Shown one piece after another: positions 1 through 8,019 of a DNA stretch of 64,000 bases. The position numbers and the translations under genes are program-made. Source of the stretch: a virus; the IMG/VR virus record IMGVR_UViG_3300025785_001096, positions 62,001-126,000 of that record; one strand, written 5' to 3'. Under the pieces are notes generated by a model. The model saw nothing but the letters and a program-made list of their open reading frames with translations. It did not search any database and had not been told where the DNA came from. Within the stretch, counting starts at the first letter, position 1; each line of letters begins with the position of its first letter.

Positions 1-2
1 TA

Positions 3-920
3 ATTTTGTTGTTCAGTGGTGGTATGGATTCGTGGGCAATGCTGGAAGCTTTCTTGATCAATGGAATACACATCGACGAAATAGTCACACGCTGGCCCAG
101 AGCTGAACGCAAGTTTGTCAAAGTCGGTACCAATAGAGATCAAATCAATATGGGCAGTGAATATGAATTTGCTGTACACCCAGTTCTGAAGTACGTAGAA
201 AAACATTGTCCTGATACAAAAATTACAGTAGACGATTTTAGCGAGTGTTTTCACCAAGAGCTGACCGAAGCTGATTTTATGAAGACCAACGGTTGGCAGT
301 TCTTGGCAAACTTTTTCAAGTACAGTCGCAGTACAGAATCAGAACTGGAACAAGTACGACATCATCGCTCTATTGGATTGATCAGTGGCAGTGAAAAAAT
401 ACATTTGATGTCCAAGAACAATAATCTGTATGCGTTCTTTACTGATCAAAGCAATGGCGGGGACAACAACCCAAACAGAAAAATGGAATTTTTTTACTGG
501 TCGGTTGACGCTCCACTAATACCAGTGCTACAATCTCATTGTATTAAAGATTTTTTAGTAGAACAACAACGGATCAATCCTGAAAAACTAAAACTAATGA
601 TAGACGATTGGCGCACAATCTATCAGCAAGTATGCTATCCTAGATACAGCATTGACACATTCCAAGTTAAAAAACAATTTGGCTCACGTGTTTGGCAAAG
701 TGATGCGTGGACTTATCAATATAGTCCTACCTACTACCACAGCTGGAAGTGGCTTACAGATCAATACTTTGACAACATTGATGATCAGTATATTGCAAGA
801 TTAAATGATGTACCTACTGCACCCAAAGGCTCAAACAATATGATAGTGGGGTTAAATCTGTTCAATAGCCCGTTGTATCTAGTGAGTCAAAACACAAATC
901 TCCCCGAGTTCAAACGATAA
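3..920 (+). CDS. PP-loop ATPase-like protein, 5' end cut by window edge
   Basis: The reading frame is open to the left edge and ends at a TAA at 918-920. Within ten residues of the visible N-terminus is LFSGGMDS, the SGGxDS ATP-pyrophosphate loop of PP-loop ATPases (QueC, TilS, asparagine-synthase C-domain type), which adenylate a substrate before amidation or thiolation. A TTG at 6-8 could be the true start, because the PP-loop normally lies close to the N-terminus. The remaining ~290 residues, rich in aromatics toward the C-terminus, match no named enzyme I recognise, so the substrate is unknown. The class is well supported by the motif, the specific function is not. Confidence 0.6.
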   Translation: MLLFSGGMDSWAMLEAFLINGIHIDEIVTRWPRAERKFVKVGTNRDQINMGSEYEFAVHPVLKYVEKHCPDTKITVDDFSECFHQELTEADFMKTNGWQFLANFFKYSRSTESELEQVRHHRSIGLISGSEKIHLMSKNNNLYAFFTDQSNGGDNNPNRKMEFFYWSVDAPLIPVLQSHCIKDFLVEQQRINPEKLKLMIDDWRTIYQQVCYPRYSIDTFQVKKQFGSRVWQSDAWTYQYSPTYYHSWKWLTDQYFDNIDDQYIARLNDVPTAPKGSNNMIVGLNLFNSPLYLVSQNTNLPEFKR

Positions 921-952
921 TTACACCCAGATAATCATTCCTCCTACTTTAG

Positions 953-961
953 TTAAATACT
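953..961 (+). promoter_or_regulatory. T4-type late promoter motif before the curli operon
   Basis: TTAAATACT matches the NNTAAATA core found before many virion-type genes in this window. It lies 68 nt before csgF, leaving room for a normal leader with an AGGGAG ribosome site. It probably drives the whole curli block. Confidence 0.55.
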
Positions 962-1028
962 AATAAGCATTATGGCACCTAGACCATAATAACCCTATAA
1001 TAAAAATAATAATAAGGGAGTAGGAGCA

Positions 1029-1505
1029 ATGCGTTTTATCAAACAAGCTATCACAGCTTTTCTAACCGCAACCGCATTTTCAGCAGTGGCGACCCCTATT
1101 AACGACTACAGTTTCAAAAGCCCAAGCCTAAACGGGTCTGGATACGGTGCCTTCCAATTGGGCTTGGAAAACGAACAATACACACGACAACAGGCAGTGG
1201 CTGCATCAATCAAGGCTGCTGCAGATGCTGCTGCCGCTGCCGCACAAAACACTCCCTTGCAACAATTTTTAACCAACTTAGAGTCACGAATCTACGCACA
1301 AATCAGTCAGAACGTGGCCACCAGTATGTTCAGCACACCGGGACAAGTACAGCCCGGGCAGATAGCTTTTGGTGCTGGACAAATATCTTGGGGACAGGTA
1401 ATCTTGCCCGGTGGCGGACAAGGAATACAGTTGCACGTGTTTGATGGTATGAATACTACAACTATCAACGTTCCGATGGGACAATTTACTCCGGGTGGCA
1501 ATTGA
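1029..1505 (+). CDS. csgF: Curli assembly protein CsgF-like
   Basis: A 158-aa protein with a Sec signal peptide (about residues 1-22, cleavage near AVA-TP). The mature N-terminus contains a F-x-S-P-S-x-N-G-x-G-Y-G-A-F-x-L block typical of CsgF, the small periplasmic or surface protein that binds the CsgG pore and helps nucleate curli fibres. An Ala-rich segment follows (residues ~60-75), then a Gly/Gln-rich tail. The stop overlaps the csgG start by one base (TGATG), and a strong AGGGAG lies before the ATG. Order and overlap with csgG support the call. CsgF/CsgG homologues are known in marine T4-like phages. Confidence 0.8.
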   Translation: MRFIKQAITAFLTATAFSAVATPINDYSFKSPSLNGSGYGAFQLGLENEQYTRQQAVAASIKAAADAAAAAAQNTPLQQFLTNLESRIYAQISQNVATSMFSTPGQVQPGQIAFGAGQISWGQVILPGGGQGIQLHVFDGMNTTTINVPMGQFTPGGN

Positions 1506-2791
1506 TGAAACGAATCTTAATTTTATCCGCTCTCATTTTAGCCCTGTCTGGTTGTGCCGTTAGCCAGAAAGTGGGTATCTTGGAAGAAAAACCCAAGTTG
1601 ATGAAACAGGAAATGATCAAAGAACTTGACTCAGTTCCGCCTCCTGCCAAAGGACGCCTAACTGTAGCAGTCTACAACTTTAGCGACAAGACCGGACAGC
1701 GTAAAGCAACCCCAGGTGTGGCCAGTTTCAGTACAGCAGTCACACAAGGTGGTGATGCACTATTGATACGTGCCTTACAAGACGTAGGACACGGTACTTG
1801 GTTTGATGTTGTAGAACGTGGCAACATAGATGCCTTGACCAAGGAACGCTTGATCATTACACAGATGCGTCAGGCCTATGAAGGTGCCAATGCACAGAAA
1901 CTGATGCCATTACAGTTTGCCGGTATCATCATTGAAGGTGGTATCATTGGCTACGATTCAGGCCTAGAGTCCGGCGGTGTGGGCTACAACTTCTTGGGTA
2001 TTGGGCCTACCACACAGTATTCAAAAGATGTAATTACAATTAGCTTACGTGCTGTGTCGGTAAACACCGGCAAGATACTTGCTACCATTGCTGTGACAAA
2101 AACAGTTTACTCAACCGCAGACTCAATCGCCATATTTAAGAGTGTAGATCCAGGTGGAAGCATAAGCGACCTGGTCAAACAGATAGGTGCACCCAACACT
2201 GGCAGTCAAAGTGCCATAGCCGGTATATTCCAATTTGAATCTGGCATTACCATCAACGAAGCCACAACCATAGCACTCAAAGCCGCTGTGGAAAGTGCTG
2301 TGGTAGAATTGATCAAAGAAGGCGAACGTAAAGGTGTATGGGAATACAGATATCCATTGACACCTGAACGGGCCTGGTACGACTTTACCAAAGACAAACC
2401 ACAGCCAACATTGACACCCACACCAGTGCCGGCTGTTGCAACACCAGTTCAACCTGTAGTGCAAGTTGAAAAAAAGAACAGTTTGATAGACTCTACCCGA
2501 GTATATACAAACAAATCAAATTTGAACGGACCCAGTTATGGCCTATACCATACCTATCCCAAAAATACAGTAGTAACAGTAGTGCCAACAGAGTTTAATG
2601 ATGTTGTAGAAATAACCACACCCGACGGTAAACGGGGTTACGTTAAATCTACACAAATTAAAGAAGAAGTATTGTCGCCACGACCATCGACTAACCCGGT
2701 CACGGAACCTGCAATTCCGTTGGGCCCATCAAAGAAAGAAGATGTTCCGGCAGACCAAGCAGCAAAAGAAGGAGTAATACCGGCGAAGTAG
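1505..2791 (+). CDS. csgG: Curli secretion pore lipoprotein CsgG with C-terminal SH3-like extension
   Basis: A 428-aa lipoprotein. The signal peptide ends in lipobox LSGC (Cys about residue 18), so it should be lipidated and sit in the outer membrane. Residues ~50-285 match CsgG throughout: VAVYNFSDKTGQ, FDVVERGNIDAL, GIIIEGGIIGYDS and a C-terminal helix ending in GVWEY. CsgG forms the nonameric outer-membrane channel that exports curlin subunits. About 140 further residues follow the usual end of the family: a Pro/Thr linker and a bacterial SH3-like segment (residues ~325-380, containing GKRGYVKSTQIKEE). The ATG at 1505 is preferred over the in-frame TTG at 1502. Confidence 0.9.
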   Translation: MKRILILSALILALSGCAVSQKVGILEEKPKLMKQEMIKELDSVPPPAKGRLTVAVYNFSDKTGQRKATPGVASFSTAVTQGGDALLIRALQDVGHGTWFDVVERGNIDALTKERLIITQMRQAYEGANAQKLMPLQFAGIIIEGGIIGYDSGLESGGVGYNFLGIGPTTQYSKDVITISLRAVSVNTGKILATIAVTKTVYSTADSIAIFKSVDPGGSISDLVKQIGAPNTGSQSAIAGIFQFESGITINEATTIALKAAVESAVVELIKEGERKGVWEYRYPLTPERAWYDFTKDKPQPTLTPTPVPAVATPVQPVVQVEKKNSLIDSTRVYTNKSNLNGPSYGLYHTYPKNTVVTVVPTEFNDVVEITTPDGKRGYVKSTQIKEEVLSPRPSTNPVTEPAIPLGPSKKEDVPADQAAKEGVIPAK

Positions 2792-2834
2792 TAGGAGTCG
2801 CAGGACAAGGGCCAAGGGCCAAGGAAAGAACAAA

Positions 2835-3761
2835 ATGAAATATAGACTAGCTAAAATAATAACAGTAGTGCTAGGTCTTGTATGTACAGGTGTTTATGCT
2901 GCCGACGACAGTATCTACATCAATCAATCAGGTAGCAATTCAACTATTAACATGACCCAGAATGGAGCCAGTAACGTGGTTGAAGGAATTCAAGGTACCG
3001 GCACGGGAACAACTACACCCGCAATCATTACCGGTAACAACAATACTGTGAATGTGAGCCAAGTTGGTAGTGGCAATACTTTGCAGTTGGGGCTTCAGAC
3101 AGGCACAGCCAACTCGGGTCAAAATACTGGGTCGGGATCAGGCAATAATTTTACCTATAATGTGACCGGTGACAATGCCACTGCCATTATTAACAGTAAT
3201 AACGCAGGTACTACAGGTGCCAGCCAAAGCAACAATATCACTGTTAATCAAACAGGTAATACTGCCAACTTGAATGTTAACCTACTAGGTTCAAACAATA
3301 ACTTTACAGCAACAACCTCGGGCGGTGCAAGTAACTCGGTAGTGGCCACTGTAAAAGGATCTGGTACTAACGATCAGATCTCAATGACTGGTGGTGCCAA
3401 CAACAGCTTGACTTTGAATCAAGGTGTAAACACTCAAGTGGTAACAGGTACACAAGTCAACGTACAAAGTGTAGGTGCTAACAACACTTATAATTTGAAT
3501 CAGGACGGTGGTACCAATGGTAACAATATCACTATTGGTGGATACAATGCCACAGGTCTTACTGTGAGTGGTGCCGCAGTTGGTAACGGTAACAGTTACA
3601 CCGTGACGCAATCGGGTAACTATGACAACACCTTAATCCTGGGCGTAACTGGTGGTAGCAACACATTTGGTATTACACAAACAGCCACTGGTGGCAACAA
3701 CGTGACCAATATACAAACAAATGGTAGCAACAACTCTTGGACTGTACACCAAACACGTTAA
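2835..3761 (+). CDS. Curlin-repeat amyloid fibre subunit (CsgA/CsgB-like)
   Basis: A 308-aa protein with a signal peptide (~residues 1-22). The mature part is almost entirely curlin-type repeats: N-Q-x-G-x-x-N, Q-x-G-x-x-N-x-x and short G/N/T-rich strands, beginning with SIYINQSGSNSTINMTQNG. This is the amyloid beta-helix repeat of CsgA and CsgB, whose subunits pass through CsgG and polymerise on the surface. It is about twice the length of E. coli CsgA. It lies 44 nt after csgG, with a short GGGCCAA tandem repeat and an AAGGAAAG ribosome site between. Whether the fibre decorates the infected cell or the virion cannot be told from sequence. Confidence 0.85.
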   Translation: MKYRLAKIITVVLGLVCTGVYAADDSIYINQSGSNSTINMTQNGASNVVEGIQGTGTGTTTPAIITGNNNTVNVSQVGSGNTLQLGLQTGTANSGQNTGSGSGNNFTYNVTGDNATAIINSNNAGTTGASQSNNITVNQTGNTANLNVNLLGSNNNFTATTSGGASNSVVATVKGSGTNDQISMTGGANNSLTLNQGVNTQVVTGTQVNVQSVGANNTYNLNQDGGTNGNNITIGGYNATGLTVSGAAVGNGNSYTVTQSGNYDNTLILGVTGGSNTFGITQTATGGNNVTNIQTNGSNNSWTVHQTR

Positions 3762-3762
3762 T

Positions 3763-3933
3763 ATGGATAGACGTTTTTTAGAGATTATGTATCAACAGTG
3801 GCAACAAGGCATGACAGATTATGCCAACCGCTGGATAGATTTTGTAGAAATGGCAGCTCGTGTCAATGGAACGACTGCTGATCAAATAATGAAAGAGTTA
3901 CAAAAATGCAGCTGGTTTATAAAGGGAGACTGA
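3763..3933 (+). CDS. Small unknown protein in curli operon
   Basis: A 56-aa protein starting at an ATG one base after the curlin gene's stop. It is polar and rich in aromatics and Gln (MYQQWQQG, NRWIDFVEMAARVNG), probably helical, with no signal peptide or membrane segment. It ends 28 nt inside the next gene. I recognise no family. Position in a tightly coupled operon is the main argument that it is real. Confidence 0.55.
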   Translation: MDRRFLEIMYQQWQQGMTDYANRWIDFVEMAARVNGTTADQIMKELQKCSWFIKGD

Positions 3934-5063
3934 TATGGACAGTGGTACTATGCGCCGCCTTTGCCAGTATCTCCACGAATTGCGTAGCCGGAATCGGGAC
4001 CATAACGGAACAGGTGAACACTCCGGCACAGATTCAACGGGCAAAATCCACGTTAACTGGAACCAAGGGCACTCCAGTAGAAATGGCCGACGCAATAAAC
4101 ACAACAAAGGGTAAGGTCGGTATAGTATTTGCCGATGAAACCAAGGTACAGGTAAATGAAAATTCAAAACTGGTCATTGACGAATTTGTTTACGACCCAA
4201 AAAATAAAGATGCTGGCAAGCTGGCTCTCAACATGGCCAGCGGAACAGTTCGCTACGCCTCGGGGGCGATTGCTCATAACAATCCTAATAAGGTGGCTAT
4301 CAACACTCCTACTGCTACCATTGCTGTTCGCGGTACTGATTTTACTGCTACTGTGGACGAACTGGGTGAATCAACTGTAATTTTATTACCATCGTGTCCA
4401 AGAAAAGATCTACTACCAGACGAAATAGAAAGACTATGTAAGACTGGTCGTATTGATGTTATCAATGATGCCGGTACCGTTACACTGGATCAACCATTCC
4501 AAGGTACCAAAGTTACAGCTAGAAACATAGCCCCCACAAAACCTGCCGTACTACGCTTAAACGAAGATGGTATCAGCAACATTTTGATCTTGGCACCGCC
4601 ACAAGAAATCAAAAACGCAATCAAACAAAGAGAAGAAGAAAAACAACAAGCCGTAACAGCCTTGAGTCAAAACTTCTTGCAGGGTGTTGACTTAGGTAGT
4701 GTGCTGGCCGCACAGAACGCAACCTACTTGAGCAATGCATTAGAACGTAACTTTTTGGATCAAGACTTCTTGGCCAATGTGTTGACCTTGTTGAACGATC
4801 AGTTGGCTGCAGAGTTTGGAAACCTGTTGGCACCAAAAACAAACAGTTTGTTGCCTGATTATAAAAAAGAAACTGGTGTGGTAGCCACGGTTGATCCTAT
4901 CAGTGTTACACTATGTCGTACAGACTCTGGCAACAACACCAGCTGCGTTACCACACCGCACGTACAGAATTCAACAGTTACACAGACACAAAGTGAAAAT
5001 GTGGCTATTAAAAATCGTATCAACGCTGGTGGCAATACTTACATAAACATAAAGCAGAACTGA
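3906..5063 (+). CDS. Secreted FecR-domain protein
   Basis: A 385-aa protein with an N-terminal signal or anchor segment (residues ~8-28, WTVVLCAAFASIST). Residues ~50-160 match the FecR domain (VGIVFADETKVQVNENSKLVIDEF is split by the usual strand pattern, followed by AINTPTATIAVRGTDF). FecR domains occur in periplasmic signalling proteins and in many surface-export clusters. The rest is Gln/Ala-rich helical sequence and a C-terminal segment with N-x-T and G-G-N-T-Y-I-N-I-K-Q-N, reminiscent of a single curlin strand. The start overlaps the preceding gene by 28 nt. It was chosen because it gives the signal sequence, while the ATG at 3934 is in another frame. Confidence 0.75.
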   Translation: MQLVYKGRLIWTVVLCAAFASISTNCVAGIGTITEQVNTPAQIQRAKSTLTGTKGTPVEMADAINTTKGKVGIVFADETKVQVNENSKLVIDEFVYDPKNKDAGKLALNMASGTVRYASGAIAHNNPNKVAINTPTATIAVRGTDFTATVDELGESTVILLPSCPRKDLLPDEIERLCKTGRIDVINDAGTVTLDQPFQGTKVTARNIAPTKPAVLRLNEDGISNILILAPPQEIKNAIKQREEEKQQAVTALSQNFLQGVDLGSVLAAQNATYLSNALERNFLDQDFLANVLTLLNDQLAAEFGNLLAPKTNSLLPDYKKETGVVATVDPISVTLCRTDSGNNTSCVTTPHVQNSTVTQTQSENVAIKNRINAGGNTYINIKQN

Positions 5064-5064
5064 T

Positions 5065-6537
5065 ATGAAATTTGTTGCCTACCTATTTGTTGCTGTTTTA
5101 CTTGCCGGACTTGGTCAGTGCAATCGAGCTCACGCTGCCGGGGTAGCTGGCTGGAACTACACTACCTATTATGCTGGTGGCGCCAGTCCTAGTACAAGTA
5201 ATAGAACTGTAGATACTACAGGTGTAACTACGTCAATCAATTATGACTGGGGCGGCGGTTTAGTTTTAGATAGCAGACTGTATGATGGAGTTATCATACA
5301 CTTTCAAGGCTACTTGCAAGCACCAACTACAGGAACTTATTATTTTGGCATTACCAGCGACGACGGCAATCAGTTAACTATCAACAATACTGTAGTGACT
5401 GCCTGTTGGTGCGAACAAGGACCTACATTTAGATCGGGCAGTATATATCTCACAGCAGGACAAATAGTACCAGCGGATATTTGGTATTATGAAAACGGTG
5501 GCGGTGCCATGGTACAATTTTGGTGGTATACCAACGGTAGTTGGCAAATAGTACCTACGTCAATGCTGGCTACCAGTGCCAGTTATTGGGGGCCCAGTGT
5601 TACAGGGTATGGCGGTGGAACCGTTACAACTACATCAACTTCGGGATCTGTGACATCTACCTACAACCAACCTGTGACCATTACCTACTACAGCGATGGC
5701 TCACAAACCACTGCCAACAATGGCGCCGCTACACTGATCAGTACAACTGACACAGGTGGATCTTCAACCATCACTGGCACACAACAACAGATGGTCAACG
5801 CAGTGGCCTCAAGAATGCCTGGCCTGGGCGACAACAGCATTTATATAAATCAAACTGGCACAGGCGACACCATTAATATTACACAAAAAGGTGCCGGAAA
5901 CCGTATTGACGGAGCAACAAGTACTGCAAACGGACCAGGCTACACCACGGCCGCGCCCATCACCGGCGGCGGTAATCACATTACTGTACGACAACAATCA
6001 AACAACAACCTAATTGATTTGGCCGCGGTGGGTGGCAACAATACTCTTAACCTAAATCAAGGCACAGATAGTAACGGTAATTCAACTGGCTTGGATACTG
6101 GCGGACACTATCAGTTTGACTATGTGAATGGCACAGGCAATAACTTGACAGTAGTTCAGGAAAATACTGCCACTGGCGCCGGGCAATTTTCCAGCGTGGC
6201 CATAATAGGCAACTTAAACACCGTGGGCATTACACAAACCGGCAACGCCAGAAATCAATTGTTTGCCACAGTATCGGGCAACAGCAACAACATAACCACA
6301 ACACAAACAGGAACCAGTGCTGGCTACGTCAACATCAATGCTTCAGGCAATGGTAACTCTGCTGTGGTAACACAATCAAACGCCGGTAGTGGCGGATCTA
6401 ATAACGCATCAATAACTTTAATAAATGCAGGAGCACCGGCGTCGGTGAACCTGACACAAACAGGTGGGCAAAACTATTCGGTAACACAAACCTGCGCCAC
6501 CACCTGTGGTACAGTAACCGTACGTCAAGGAAACTAA
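5065..6537 (+). CDS. PA14 domain fused to curlin repeats, secreted fibre/adhesin
   Basis: A 490-aa protein with a signal peptide ending near AHA-AG. Residues ~30-165 match the PA14 beta-barrel domain, a carbohydrate-binding fold: GYLQAPTTGTYYFGITSDDG, then WYYENGGGAMVQFWW. A Thr/Ser linker follows (~170-250). Residues ~255-490 are curlin repeats, starting DNSIYINQTGTGDTINITQ. A two-domain subunit like this could tip or anchor a curli fibre and bind glycans. It starts two bases after the FecR gene, so it is clearly in the same operon. Confidence 0.85.
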   Translation: MKFVAYLFVAVLLAGLGQCNRAHAAGVAGWNYTTYYAGGASPSTSNRTVDTTGVTTSINYDWGGGLVLDSRLYDGVIIHFQGYLQAPTTGTYYFGITSDDGNQLTINNTVVTACWCEQGPTFRSGSIYLTAGQIVPADIWYYENGGGAMVQFWWYTNGSWQIVPTSMLATSASYWGPSVTGYGGGTVTTTSTSGSVTSTYNQPVTITYYSDGSQTTANNGAATLISTTDTGGSSTITGTQQQMVNAVASRMPGLGDNSIYINQTGTGDTINITQKGAGNRIDGATSTANGPGYTTAAPITGGGNHITVRQQSNNNLIDLAAVGGNNTLNLNQGTDSNGNSTGLDTGGHYQFDYVNGTGNNLTVVQENTATGAGQFSSVAIIGNLNTVGITQTGNARNQLFATVSGNSNNITTTQTGTSAGYVNINASGNGNSAVVTQSNAGSGGSNNASITLINAGAPASVNLTQTGGQNYSVTQTCATTCGTVTVRQGN

Positions 6538-6538
6538 C

Positions 6539-6730
6539 GTGATATCATTTACCGTAAACAAATATCGATACTACGAAGATAATTTAGATGATGTAAGTTT
6601 GTATGTGCATGAATGCGGCGGATATTTTGAAATACAAAGATATGTGGTAGAATTTTATGTGCCAACAGAATATCGAGATTTTATTATGATCAAATATCCA
6701 TTTTTAGAGGAGGTACCTTATGTTTATTGA
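6539..6730 (+). CDS. Small unknown protein, GTG start
   Basis: A 63-aa acidic, tyrosine-rich protein whose GTG start follows the preceding stop by one base. No signal peptide or recognisable motif. It overlaps the next gene by 11 nt. Translational coupling and codon-level continuity with the operon support it. No function can be assigned. Confidence 0.5.
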   Translation: MISFTVNKYRYYEDNLDDVSLYVHECGGYFEIQRYVVEFYVPTEYRDFIMIKYPFLEEVPYVY

Positions 6731-6899
6731 ATTACTGGCTCAAATTGCCGGCGGCTTATTTGGTCTTGCTGTTGCGTATGCAATGCACAGATTTGTTGAA
6801 AGACCATACGAACGCAGTACACAAGAAGCTCGGGTCAAGTACGAAGCCGAAATGGCAGAAATACGTCGTCAAAAAGAACAGTTGCGTAAAGCTAAATAA
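6720..6899 (+). CDS. Small membrane protein with coiled-coil tail
   Basis: A 59-aa protein preceded by a near-perfect ribosome site AGGAGGT, which decides this frame over an alternative one starting seven bases later. Residues ~3-22 (LLAQIAGGLFGLAVAYAM) form one membrane helix, followed by a charged helix (EARVKYEAEMAEIRRQKEQL) likely to be a coiled coil. It is the last gene of the curli block and is followed by a terminator. It could be a small anchor or regulator of the secretion apparatus. No named family is recognised. Confidence 0.7.
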   Translation: MFIELLAQIAGGLFGLAVAYAMHRFVERPYERSTQEARVKYEAEMAEIRRQKEQLRKAK

Positions 6900-6946
6900 G
6901 TGTGCGGGCACAAGATAAGGTGTCGTGGGAATCCGTAATCCACGCT

Positions 6947-6970
6947 AAGGGACCGAAAGGTCCTTTTTCT
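6947..6970 (+). terminator. Rho-independent terminator after curli operon
   Basis: Stem AAGGGACC / GGTCCTTT with a GAAA tetraloop followed by a T-rich run. The 45 nt before it also fold into short hairpins (GTGC-GG-GCAC and CGTGG...CCACG), so a short processed RNA here is possible but not shown. Confidence 0.85.
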
Positions 6971-6987
6971 TTGTCACAATTTTCTGG

Positions 6988-7016
6988 TTGACAACAGCTA
7001 AATACTATGTTACAGT
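6988..7016 (+). promoter_or_regulatory. Sigma70-type promoter overlapping a late motif
   Basis: TTGACA, 17-nt spacer, TACAGT. The spacer contains CTAAATACT (6998-7006), the late-type core, so the next gene may be transcribed both early and late. Confidence 0.6.
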
Positions 7017-7047
7017 TTTATTACAGTAACCGAAAGGGAGATAAGCT

Positions 7048-7206
7048 ATGAAACAACGGAAATTAATTTCTCAAGTGTATCAGGCTTGTGTTGACCACGA
7101 TGCCGAGAAACAGTTTGAACTTCGCAAAAAAGAGTTCGCCAAAATCTTGAAACACAAGGCCGAAGGCAAACCATTTACACCAAAATGGACAGTAGTACAG
7201 ATTTAA
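7048..7206 (+). CDS. Small basic unknown protein
   Basis: A 52-aa protein with ribosome site AAAGGGAG, its own promoter and a preceding terminator, so it is an independent unit. It is Lys/Gln-rich and largely helical ([14 protein letters not shown]). No membrane segment or known motif. Function unknown. Confidence 0.65.
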   Translation: MKQRKLISQVYQACVDHDAEKQFELRKKEFAKILKHKAEGKPFTPKWTVVQI

Positions 7207-7238
7207 TTATACTGTAATACATCAACTACCGATTGGGC

Positions 7239-7246
7239 GGTAAATA
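7239..7246 (+). promoter_or_regulatory. Late promoter motif placing the start at the ATG of the PlcP-like gene
   Basis: GGTAAATA. If transcription begins 6 nt downstream as in T4 late promoters, the first base is the A of the ATG at 7252, giving a leaderless mRNA. No ribosome-binding site is visible before that ATG. Confidence 0.55.
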
Positions 7247-7251
7247 CGATT

Positions 7252-8019
7252 ATGAATCGTACTTATCGCTCAATTTTTATTTCCGATGTACACTTTGGCA
7301 CCAGAGATTGCAAGGCCGAGGAACTCAACAACTTTCTCAAACACAACACCTGCGAAACACTTTATCTAGTGGGCGATATAATTGATGCTTGGAAAATTCA
7401 ACAAAACAAGTGGCGCTGGCGACAGAGTCACACCAATGCTGTCAGACGAATCTTGGGCCACGCTAAACGTAACACACGAGTTGTATACGTAGCTGGTAAC
7501 CACGACGAGTTTCTTCGTCCACTGATACCATATGGTATGGGTTTTGGACGAGTAGAAATTGTAAATCAATGCGAACACGTGGGAGCCGATGGCAAACGTT
7601 ATCTGGTTACTCACGGTGATCTGTTTGACGGTATTACCAAATTGGCGCCTTGGTTAGCCTTTTTGGGTGACAAGATGTATGACTTTGTGCTAAACTTGAA
7701 CTCTAGCTACAACTGGATTCGTCATCGTCTAGGATTTGGCTACTGGTCCCTGTCAAAATTTCTCAAACACAAAGTAAAAAGTAGTGTAGATTTCATTTTT
7801 CAATTTGAACGGAATCTAGCAACATACTGTAAAAAACGTGGCTTCGATGGTGTAATATGTGGGCATATACATCACGCAGAAATCAAAGACATTGACGGAG
7901 TCACATATATGAACGATGGCGATTGGGTGGAATCAATGACAGCCTTGGTCGAACATCACGACGGGCAATGGGAAATCATAACCTGGACACAAGCTCATGA
8001 CAGTATTACTTCTAACTAA
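7252..8019 (+). CDS. plcP: PlcP-like metallophosphoesterase (LpxH-related family)
   Basis: A 255-aa calcineurin-type phosphoesterase with all metal-ligand blocks: D12-x-H14 (SDVHFG), GD42xxD, GNHD at 82-85, H121 (THGD) and GHIH at 204-207. Databases usually label the family UDP-2,3-diacylglucosamine diphosphatase, but the subgroup with GFGYWSLSKF, KHKVK and YMNDGDWVES resembles PlcP. PlcP is the phospholipase C that strips phosphate headgroups from membrane lipids during phosphorus starvation (studied in Sinorhizobium and marine bacteria). An Agt-like glycosyltransferase two genes downstream fits that pathway. An LpxH-like role in lipid A synthesis is the alternative. It overlaps the next gene by 23 nt. 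Confidence 0.7.
   Translation: MNRTYRSIFISDVHFGTRDCKAEELNNFLKHNTCETLYLVGDIIDAWKIQQNKWRWRQSHTNAVRRILGHAKRNTRVVYVAGNHDEFLRPLIPYGMGFGRVEIVNQCEHVGADGKRYLVTHGDLFDGITKLAPWLAFLGDKMYDFVLNLNSSYNWIRHRLGFGYWSLSKFLKHKVKSSVDFIFQFERNLATYCKKRGFDGVICGHIHHAEIKDIDGVTYMNDGDWVESMTALVEHHDGQWEIITWTQAHDSITSN

Noticed and set aside
3934-4119. ATG at 3934 with AAAGGGAG in front, about 61 codons
   Set aside because: It is out of frame with the FecR-domain gene and gives a low-complexity polar sequence. The frame from 3906 gives a signal sequence and a real domain. The ribosome site is a minor concern I could not resolve.
6727-6918. A 63-codon plus-strand frame with an ATG at 6727
   Set aside because: The overlapping frame starting at 6720 has a perfect AGGAGGT site and encodes a sensible membrane helix plus coiled coil; the 6727 frame has neither.
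6898-6946. Possible small RNA before the first terminator
   Set aside because: Only two short hairpins are visible and no promoter of its own; more likely the 3' untranslated end of the curli transcript.
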